A DNA stretch of 6,837 bases, taken from contig CAYHPR010000022.1 of NCBI GenBank assembly GCA_964358895.1, positions 1 to 6,837 on the forward strand. The letters are read 5' to 3'. This document shows positions 1-4,911 of the stretch, one piece after another (the stretch's first letter is position 1; each line of letters opens with the position of its first letter). Origin of the DNA: CAYHPR01 sp964358895. Its GTDB lineage: Archaea; Micrarchaeota; Micrarchaeia; CABMEP01. The translations under genes and the position numbers were made by a program. The notes beneath the pieces were generated by a model. It was given only the letters and a program-made list of their open reading frames with translations. It did no database searches and had not been told where the DNA came from.

Positions 1-1130
1 CCACCGCACTGAATAGCCAAATTTTTTCCTAAGTGGCTAACTACGAAATCAACCATTCCAGGATGTAAACCACCTGATGCAACAGGTAACATTGTTTTGA
101 TATGCTTCCAATTCTGCCCCAACTGCTGCGAGGATTCTGGCGTAATTTTGAGTGCTGCTGCCTGATTGTTCGGAACTACTTCTTCTTCACCACCGGCCAG
201 TTTGCCAATAATTGTACCAGTGTGCAATTGATCGATACCTATAAGTCTTGCGAATTTAGTAACTGTCAACATTGAAACGCCATGTTTTGGATTTCTTGTA
301 AAAGCTGCATGCATTGCCCTGTGTCCGTGAAGTATCAACTTTAATTTTCCAGTATGCTTTCGAAGTGTCTGTACGCCCGCCCAACCAACTGTTACGATAT
401 CTACCATTGCATACTCTCCACCTTCTTTTTCTACCATCTTGGCACGCTTGACCATTTCTTCAGTCTCAGCAGTAACATTAACAAAATAAACTTTCTTTTC
501 CCCTGTCTTTCTTTCAGCCCTGTCGCGCATTTTCAATGTTTGTTCCAATCTTTGTTTAAATTTGTTGAAATTTTGTGAGGTAAGATTTTCATCATCCTTA
601 ACAAAATCGCAGCCGCCCATCCAAATGTCAGATGCAACTGCTGCATGATCCTTAGTAGTCAAGCCCATTTTTGGCTTAATCACGGATCCTACAATTGGCC
701 TCTCCTTAACTTTCAAAACTTTTCGGATACCATCAATACCAAAAGTTGGACCGGCATACTGTTTGAGAAATTTCTCCGGAAATCTGACATCATAAAGGCG
801 CAGATTTGCAACTTCTTTCATTCCAAGAATATTTCCTGCAACACTGCTAAGAACTTGAGGAATGCTGCCTGGTTCAAAAGCCGTTAACGGATATGCTACG
901 TCAATTACTCCGCTGTGAGGGTCAGCAGAAAAAACTGTAGCTGCATATTTTTTGACATATGCTTTTGCAGTTGATATATCCGTCCAAGTACCGACACTGG
1001 ACTCGGCTGCTACCGCGCTGGCTGCAGTCTCGAATGGAACGCCATACTTTGGCTCCATATAAAATCTACAGATAAGGTCGTCTTTCTGTGGTTCGTAACG
1101 GAGATTAATGTAACCCTCATAAGCTGCCAT
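1..1130 (-). CDS. rbcL: Form III ribulose-1,5-bisphosphate carboxylase large subunit (3' end outside window)
   Basis: RuBisCO fixes CO2 onto ribulose-1,5-bisphosphate. Archaeal form III enzymes usually work in the AMP/nucleoside salvage pathway with AMP phosphorylase and ribose-1,5-bisphosphate isomerase, not in a Calvin cycle. I translated 376 residues from the ATG at 1130; the family is about 420-445 long, so only the last 50 or so are missing. Catalytic positions are all present (spinach numbers in brackets): E43 (60), T48-W49 (65-66), N100 (123), K152 in VIKPKMG (175), K178-D-D180-E181 (carbamylated 201, 203, 204), H270-R271 (294-295), H303 (327), loop-6 K310 (334) and S352-G-G (379-381). 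Stretches such as HGHRAMHAAFTRNP and RLIGIDQLH match the Thermococcus form III enzyme as I remember it, rather than forms I/II. The gene diverges from proS with a shared TATA box. It should be active. The exact form III subtype is not settled. Confidence 0.96.
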   Translation of the reverse strand, partial: MAAYEGYINLRYEPQKDDLICRFYMEPKYGVPFETAASAVAAESSVGTWTDISTAKAYVKKYAATVFSADPHSGVIDVAYPLTAFEPGSIPQVLSSVAGNILGMKEVANLRLYDVRFPEKFLKQYAGPTFGIDGIRKVLKVKERPIVGSVIKPKMGLTTKDHAAVASDIWMGGCDFVKDDENLTSQNFNKFKQRLEQTLKMRDRAERKTGEKKVYFVNVTAETEEMVKRAKMVEKEGGEYAMVDIVTVGWAGVQTLRKHTGKLKLILHGHRAMHAAFTRNPKHGVSMLTVTKFARLIGIDQLHTGTIIGKLAGGEEEVVPNNQAAALKITPESSQQLGQNWKHIKTMLPVASGGLHPGMVDFVVSHLGKNLAIQCG

Positions 1131-1151
1131 AAAGTTCTTTTGTCGCCACTA

Positions 1152-1159
1152 TTTTAAAA
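1152..1159. promoter_or_regulatory. Shared palindromic TATA box between rbcL and proS
   Basis: The octamer TTTTAAAA is a perfect palindrome in the 50-bp divergent spacer. Its centre (1155.5) is exactly 25.5 nt from the A of both start codons (1130 on minus, 1181 on plus). Archaeal TATA boxes usually centre about 26 nt before the transcription start, so both mRNAs would begin at or next to their start codon, without a leader. No Shine-Dalgarno-like sequence precedes either ATG, which agrees. The spacing also favours the first proS ATG over the second one at 1187. That a single TBP site serves both directions is inference. Confidence 0.6.
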
Positions 1160-1180
1160 CGTTCTCTGACATAACAGATT

Positions 1181-2659
1181 ATGGCGATGCTAGCAGAACG
1201 TGAGTTCAATAAGGATAAAGAAAAGAACTTCAGCGAATGGTATAACACGATTATTTATGCCGCTGACCTAGTTGACAACAGGTACAATGTGCAAGGATTC
1301 ATTGTACATAAACCCTGGTCAATGTATACATTCAAAAAACTTTACGGACTTTTTGAACGAGAATTGGAAGCTGACGGTCACAAACCAACCCTTTTTCCAA
1401 CAGTTATCCCTGAAGAGAATTTTGAAATAGAAAAGAAGCATGCTGAAGGCTTCGTACCGAATGTTTTTTGGATAACCAAAGCAGGTGCAGAAACATTCAA
1501 ACGTGCGCTAGCCCTAAGGCCGACAAGTGAAACAGCATTCTATCAACTTTATTCGTTATGGGTCAGAGATCACTCCGACCTACCAATCAAACTTTATCAA
1601 AGTTGTACTGTTTTTAGATATGAATCAGAAACCAATCCATTCCTCCGTGGCAGAGAATTTCTTTGGATAGAAGCACATGATGCATTTAGATCAAGTGAAG
1701 AAGCAGAAGGACAGGTCAAGAAGGATATGGACATATCGAACAAAATTCTCAGAGAAAGGTTAGGCCTTCCAATCCTTACGTTCCAACGACCTGCATGGGA
1801 CACATTTCCTGGAGCTGAACACACATTTGCAACAGACGTACTAATGCCGGATGGTAAAACTCTACAGATTGCATCAACACATTTGCTTGGCCAGAAATTC
1901 GCTAAATCATTCAACATTCAATACAAAGACGAAACAGGTAAAGAGCATTACGTATGGCAAACCTGTTACGGTCCTGGCATTTGGAGGATAATGGCTGCCA
2001 TAATCGGTGTTCATGGGGATAACAAAGGACTCATCTTCCCACCACCAGTTGCACCAGTTAACGTAGTCATTGTACCTATCCAAAAATCGAAGACAGAAAA
2101 TGGAAATGAAAAACTAATGGAAAAAGCAAAAGAAATAAAGAAAAAACTGGAAGAAACTTATACGGTAGAGATTGACCTATCAAGCAAGACACCAGGTTAC
2201 AAGTATTCTTACTGGGAACTCAAAGGTGTTCCTCTAAGAATAGAGATAGGAGAAAAGGAATTAGCTAATGGCACAGTTACTATTGCTAGAAGAGATACAA
2301 AAGAAAGGGTAAATGTAAATGAGAATGAGATCCTAAGTAAAGTAAAGGAGCTTAACGAGATGATAATTCAAAATCTAAAGGTGACGGCAGAGAGTAAACA
2401 AAAGTCGAAGATAAAAGACGCTGAAACTAAGGAAGAAGTTTTGGACATCCTTGATAATGTTAAAGGCTACGCAAGAGCAAATTTCCATTCGATAGAAACA
2501 AATGGAAAAGAATGTGCTGACACATTGCAGTATGAATCAAAAGGTGGAAAAGTAAGAGGGATACTTGCTGATAAAAATGAAAACCCATTTGGTAAAAAGG
2601 TTTGCGTAGTCTGTGGAAAGCCTGCAAAGCACGTTGTTTATATTGCTAGGCAGTATTAA
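1181..2659 (+). CDS. proS: Prolyl-tRNA synthetase, archaeal/eukaryotic type (ProRS)
   Basis: This cytoplasmic class II synthetase charges tRNA-Pro with proline using ATP. At 492 residues it has the length of the archaeal type, which lacks the bacterial editing insertion between motifs 2 and 3. Visible landmarks are a motif-1 region near HKPWSMYTFKKLYGLFE, the RPTSE signature, motif 2 with FRYE (R146, E148) followed by NPFLRGREF, and motif 3 with CYGPGIWR (R269). An anticodon-binding domain follows from about residue 288 (APVNVVIVPI) to about 400. The C-terminal domain carries C445, C475 and C478 and ends in Tyr492, as in archaeal ProRS. The usual first cysteine of the four-Cys zinc site is absent; H436 lies nearby. 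The start is the ATG at 1181, fitted by the TATA spacing. A tRNA-Gln begins 9 nt after the stop. Confidence 0.97.
   Translation: MAMLAEREFNKDKEKNFSEWYNTIIYAADLVDNRYNVQGFIVHKPWSMYTFKKLYGLFERELEADGHKPTLFPTVIPEENFEIEKKHAEGFVPNVFWITKAGAETFKRALALRPTSETAFYQLYSLWVRDHSDLPIKLYQSCTVFRYESETNPFLRGREFLWIEAHDAFRSSEEAEGQVKKDMDISNKILRERLGLPILTFQRPAWDTFPGAEHTFATDVLMPDGKTLQIASTHLLGQKFAKSFNIQYKDETGKEHYVWQTCYGPGIWRIMAAIIGVHGDNKGLIFPPPVAPVNVVIVPIQKSKTENGNEKLMEKAKEIKKKLEETYTVEIDLSSKTPGYKYSYWELKGVPLRIEIGEKELANGTVTIARRDTKERVNVNENEILSKVKELNEMIIQNLKVTAESKQKSKIKDAETKEEVLDILDNVKGYARANFHSIETNGKECADTLQYESKGGKVRGILADKNENPFGKKVCVVCGKPAKHVVYIARQY
2637..2644 (+). promoter_or_regulatory. Probable TATA box for tRNA-Gln, inside the 3' end of proS
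   Basis: TTTATATT is close to the archaeal TATA consensus. It centres 28.5 nt before the first base of mature tRNA-Gln, so transcription would start a few bases upstream of the mature 5' end. It overlaps the last codons of proS (Val-Tyr-Ile). The T-rich stretch at 2660-2668 between the proS stop and the tRNA could also help end the proS transcript. Assigned from sequence and spacing only. Confidence 0.45.
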
Positions 2660-2668
2660 TTTTATTAT

Positions 2669-2789
2669 AGCCCCGTCGTATAGTGGACAAGTATATGGGC
2701 CTCTGGAGCCTGAGACACCGGTTCGAAAACTTTTTGGAAAAAAGTTTTATCAAAAACTTACCAAAAAATCGATACTCCGGTCGGGGCTA
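2669..2789 (+). tRNA. tRNA-Gln: tRNA-Gln (anticodon CUG) with a T-loop intron
   Basis: Removing 48 nt gives a canonical 73-nt tRNA that decodes CAG. The acceptor stem AGCCCCG (2669-2675) pairs fully with CGGGGCT (2782-2788), with discriminator A2789. The first pair A-U is typical of archaeal tRNA-Gln. U8 is present, then a weak D stem GTAT/GTAT with two G-U pairs, and a D loop with A14, G15, G18-G19 and A21. The anticodon stem TGGGC/GCCTG has two G-U pairs. The loop CTCTGGA places U33 before anticodon CTG (2703-2705). The variable loop is AGAC, giving the G15-C48 pair. The T stem ACCGG (2717-2721) pairs fully with CCGGT (2777-2781), and the spliced T loop reads TTCGAAT. CCA is not encoded. 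Readings as Arg(TCT) or Glu(CTC) break the anticodon stem. Confidence 0.93.
2728..2775 (+). other. tRNA intron at position 59/60 (T-loop), bulge-helix-bulge type
   Basis: The 48-nt insert lies between A59 (2727) and U60 (2776). It fits the archaeal splicing-endonuclease motif. The 5' bulge is AAA (2726-2728), cut after its second base. The central helix pairs T55-C56-G57 with 2770-2772 (CGA), with a T54/T2773 mismatch in the fourth pair. The 3' bulge is A2774-C2775-T2776, again cut after the second base. Above this, A2729 pairs with T2769 and TTTTTGG (2731-2737) pairs with CCAAAAA (2761-2767). A 7-bp hairpin follows, AAGTTTT (2742-2748) with AAAACTT (2753-2759), closing a 4-nt loop. The exact cut sites are inferred from geometry and from restoring a standard 7-nt T loop. 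Confidence 0.85.
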
Positions 2790-2810
2790 CTTAATAAAAA
2801 TAGGCGAATC

Positions 2811-3476
2811 ATGAAAATCAGAAAAAACGAAATTGCCATAGCTGTAATAGCCCTGATAACTATACTTATCAGCATATATTTTTACCCGCAGATGCCCGAA
2901 AGAATGGCATCGCACTGGAGCGCCAGCGGTAATGTTGATGGATATTTACCGAAATTCTTGGGGCTTTTTCTAATTCCGTTTGTATTGACAATTGTATTGA
3001 CACTCTTCGTAGCAATACCAAGGATAGATCCGCTGAAAACAAATATTGAAAAATTTAGAACATATTATGATACCTTCACAGTGCTTTTGGCACTTTTCCT
3101 GTTTTACATTTACATCCTCACGCTTCTCTGGAATCTAGGAACATATTACAATATGTCTCAAATGCTTGCACCTGCGTTTGGAGTGCTTATCTATTATATT
3201 GGAGTAATGCTTGAAAACTCAAGAAGAAACTGGTTCGTAGGGATAAGGACGCCGTGGACAATGAGCAGCGAAGGGGTATGGGATAAAACGAACAAACTTG
3301 GAGGAAAACTGATGAAAACAGCAGGAGTAGTTGCTTTCTTTGGGGTTGTCTTTCCAAACTTTGGATTTTGGTTAATTCTAGTTCCGACCATCGCTGCAGC
3401 ACTGTATTCTACAATTTATTCGTATACTGTCTACAGAAAAGAACAAAAAAGAAGAACTAAACTAGAGGATGTTTAA
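2811..3476 (+). CDS. SdpI-like integral membrane protein (DUF1648 plus SdpI C-terminal domain)
   Basis: The protein has 221 residues, close to Bacillus SdpI (about 207). An N-terminal membrane segment (about 7-25) leads into the DUF1648 signature PQMPERMASHWSASGNVDGY (26-45). More hydrophobic segments follow at about 47-69, 87-107 and 118-134. The SdpI-domain motif NWFVGIRTPWTMSSEGVWDK (140-159) comes next, then two last segments (about 169-205) and a charged tail. In Bacillus, SdpI gives immunity to the SdpC toxin and holds the repressor SdpR at the membrane. The role of archaeal members is not established, and no toxin or SdpR gene lies beside this one. The frame is open upstream through the tRNA, so I start at the ATG at 2811 after the tRNA. 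AGGCGA just upstream is a poor Shine-Dalgarno match. Eight bases separate its stop from that of the convergent HAD gene. Confidence 0.88.
   Translation: MKIRKNEIAIAVIALITILISIYFYPQMPERMASHWSASGNVDGYLPKFLGLFLIPFVLTIVLTLFVAIPRIDPLKTNIEKFRTYYDTFTVLLALFLFYIYILTLLWNLGTYYNMSQMLAPAFGVLIYYIGVMLENSRRNWFVGIRTPWTMSSEGVWDKTNKLGGKLMKTAGVVAFFGVVFPNFGFWLILVPTIAAALYSTIYSYTVYRKEQKRRTKLEDV
3436..3457 (-). terminator. Candidate T-rich terminator for the HAD/HD transcript
   Basis: Read on the minus strand, this stretch lies 28-49 nt after the HAD stop. It is pyrimidine-rich, with a run of six T (3445-3450) and a run of four more. Archaeal RNA polymerase often stops at such T-tracts without a hairpin. It overlaps the lysine-rich tail of the convergent SdpI-like gene, so the base bias may simply reflect Lys codons. 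Confidence 0.25.
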
Positions 3477-3484
3477 TACCAAGG

Positions 3485-4272
3485 CTATTTTATTTTTCCA
3501 GGCAGCTCGTTAAGATTATGAATAATGTCTGGACCTGTCTTTTTTCCCGAACGATCCAGTAGTATTGCATTCATGCCGATACTCTTTGGTTTCTCATAAT
3601 CGAAATCTTGGTGATCGCCAACATGCAAAATTTCTTCTGGCTTAAGGCCAAGTATTTTTGCTACTTTAGCAAACACGTTGGCCCCCGCTTTAGATCTAAC
3701 GAAATCTGTTGTTGCTGAGAATGTATGATCGAAAGAATCATTTAGGCCTAACACCTCTAATTTAACTTCGATACGATCTCTTGAAGCATTAGTAATTAGA
3801 ATTAATTTATATTTTTTCTTTAAAATAGAAAAAACTTCTTTAACATCAGGATAAAGAATGATAAACTGTTTATATTTCAGCATTAGTGATTTCCAATCTG
3901 CGTCTAATTCGAAATGTTTGATCCAATAACGTACAGAGTACCATTCACCTTTTTCAGGCATACTGGCATATTCCTTATGGACTTTTTCGATCGCTTCTTC
4001 AAATTTAATGCCTTTTTGTGTAGCATAGAGATTAGGTATCGCNNNNNNNNNNNNNNNNNNNNNNNNNNNNNNNNNNNNNNNNNNNNNNNNNNNNNNNNNN
4101 NNNNNNNNNNNNNNNNNNNNNNNNNNNNNNNNNNNNNNNNNNCGATCGCTTCTTCAAATTTAATGCCTTTTTGTGTAGCATAGAGATTAGGTATCGCCAC
4201 CCACCAAATGAACTTATCAAAGTCTTCATTAGTAAGAGTGTCATCGAGATCGAAACTTATTGCCTTAATCAC
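3485..4272 (-). CDS. HAD-superfamily hydrolase, subfamily I-like (interrupted by a scaffold gap)
   Basis: HAD enzymes transfer phosphoryl groups through an aspartyl intermediate; most are small-molecule phosphatases. As given, the frame is split by 100 Ns with the same 55 bp on both sides. Merging the copies removes 155 bp and leaves 633 nt, an intact 210-residue frame. In merged numbering motif I is FDLDDTL (nucleophile D8, acid/base D10). A helical cap covers about 15-85. Motif II is LILITNAS (T109), motif III is K143, and motif IV is HVGDHQDFD (D168, D173). The start is GTG at 4272; no ATG occurs before codon 53, which would lose motif I. It follows the HD gene by 4 nt, and the HD stop lies in GTGAG, which may act as a Shine-Dalgarno, so the two are probably co-translated. 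The substrate is unknown; phosphoglycolate phosphatase-like relatives are one possibility. Confidence 0.88.
3988..4042. repeat. 55-bp direct copy, left side of gap
   Basis: This 55-bp stretch is identical, base for base, to 4143-4197. It ends exactly at the first N. It encodes the same HAD segment as the other copy (around AIPNLYATQKGIKFEEAI) in the same frame. It looks like the shared end of two contigs that were joined without merging the overlap, not a biological repeat. Confidence 0.97.
4043..4142. other. Assembly gap of exactly 100 N
   Basis: There are one hundred Ns, the usual placeholder for a gap of unknown size. The identical 55-bp flanks, and the intact reading frame recovered by overlapping them, indicate that no sequence is really missing. 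Confidence 0.98.
4143..4197. repeat. 55-bp direct copy, right side of gap
   Basis: Second copy of the stretch at 3988-4042, starting exactly at the first base after the Ns. An overlap of 55 matches a common final k-mer size of de Bruijn graph assemblers, where neighbouring contigs share exactly k bases. Confidence 0.97.
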
Positions 4273-4276
4273 AAAC

Positions 4277-4843
4277 TCACTTTTCCTTTCTTCTTAGTTT
4301 TAATGCTCGTTTTAGAATCTCAAGAACTTTTGGCTCTTTTATCTTGTGCTGAGCATCCTCCCAAAATTGATCTAATTTCTTTGGATCGTGCCCTTCAAGT
4401 TCATAATCAAGTGCTTGGAGAGCCATCTCTAGCTTATCTAAATCTTTAAGCCATTTTGCTTCAGCAGTTTCTTGGTCTTCGTATTCGTCCCACAGATTGT
4501 AAATCTCCTTTCTCATAGCTAGCGGGATATTTAGAAGGAGCTTTTTGAAAGCTTTTTCCTCAAGGACATGTTTTGCTTCAAGATAACCTTTCTTTTTTTC
4601 TCTCTTCAGTCCAGTTGGGATGTCTCCTGCAAAGATTTCTCCTAAGTCATGCACAAGTGCCATCTTAACAAGTTTATCTGTATTAACGTGTTTGATAGGC
4701 TTCGTTAGGACATATGCAAAAATTGCTGTTCGAAAAGAGTGCTCTGCTACGCTCTCAGGTTGCTTGACCTTCTGAATAACCCAACCGGTTCTCTTAAGTC
4801 TCTTCAGTTTGTTGATATCTCTTGCAAATTGTACTATGTTCAT
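4277..4843 (-). CDS. HD-domain phosphohydrolase, HDDC2/YfbR-like (probable 5'-deoxynucleotidase)
   Basis: The family's characterised members are metal-dependent enzymes that remove phosphate from deoxyribonucleoside 5'-monophosphates in the cytoplasm. The 188-residue length matches. The metal-binding residues are visible: H35 in SVAEHSFR, H65-D66 in ALVHDLGE, with E69 and D74 (GDIP) close by, and a late Asp in KDLDKLEMALQA (D134 or D136). The order GWV, PESVAEH, MALVHDLGE, LWDEYE, EAKWLKDLDKLEM is typical of the HDDC2 group. The start is the ATG at 4843, the first Met of the conserved N-terminus. The HAD gene begins 4 nt downstream, so the two form a likely operon. That pair could act in nucleotide clearance, but the link to a pathway is inference, as is the precise substrate. 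Confidence 0.9.
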   Translation of the reverse strand: MNIVQFARDINKLKRLKRTGWVIQKVKQPESVAEHSFRTAIFAYVLTKPIKHVNTDKLVKMALVHDLGEIFAGDIPTGLKREKKKGYLEAKHVLEEKAFKKLLLNIPLAMRKEIYNLWDEYEDQETAEAKWLKDLDKLEMALQALDYELEGHDPKKLDQFWEDAQHKIKEPKVLEILKRALKLRRKEK

Positions 4844-4911
4844 TATAGGCTAACGTAAGAAAAGAATAAGAATAGACCCGCTATCTGGAGAGGTAAAATC
4901 TACATCCCTAA
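4844..4911 (-). promoter_or_regulatory. Lipoprotein-HD spacer: weak promoter and T-rich termination candidate
   Basis: This 68-bp spacer follows the lipoprotein stop. On the minus strand a T-rich tract (4874-4857, containing TATTCTTATTCTTTT) could end the lipoprotein transcript. The same A/T-rich tract contains TTCTTATT centred 25.5 nt before the HD start codon, where a TATA box for a leaderless transcript would sit. The match is poor because C interrupts it. Either role is possible; neither is strong. Confidence 0.25.

Noticed and set aside
354..887. Small plus-strand frames opposite rbcL
   Set aside because: They are antisense to a strongly conserved RuBisCO frame and show no recognisable protein features.
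2731..2767. Hairpin with A/T-rich arms after proS, resembling a terminator
   Set aside because: It lies inside the tRNA-Gln gene and forms the upper helix of the intron, which explains it fully.
2613..2810. In-frame upstream extension of the SdpI-like gene, giving 287 residues
   Set aside because: It would overlap the end of proS and run through the whole tRNA-Gln and its intron; family similarity begins only after the ATG at 2811.
2811..3476. Bacteriocin immunity system of Sdp type
   Set aside because: No SdpC-like toxin, SdpA/B or SdpR regulator is nearby; family membership alone does not support an immunity role.
3988..4197. 55-bp direct repeats as target-site duplication or CRISPR-like repeat
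   Set aside because: Both copies abut the Ns exactly and code for the same protein segment in frame, so they are an assembly overlap.
3485..4272. HAD gene as a pseudogene or two separate genes
   Set aside because: The break is the N run with duplicated 55-bp ends; merging restores one frame with all four HAD motifs.
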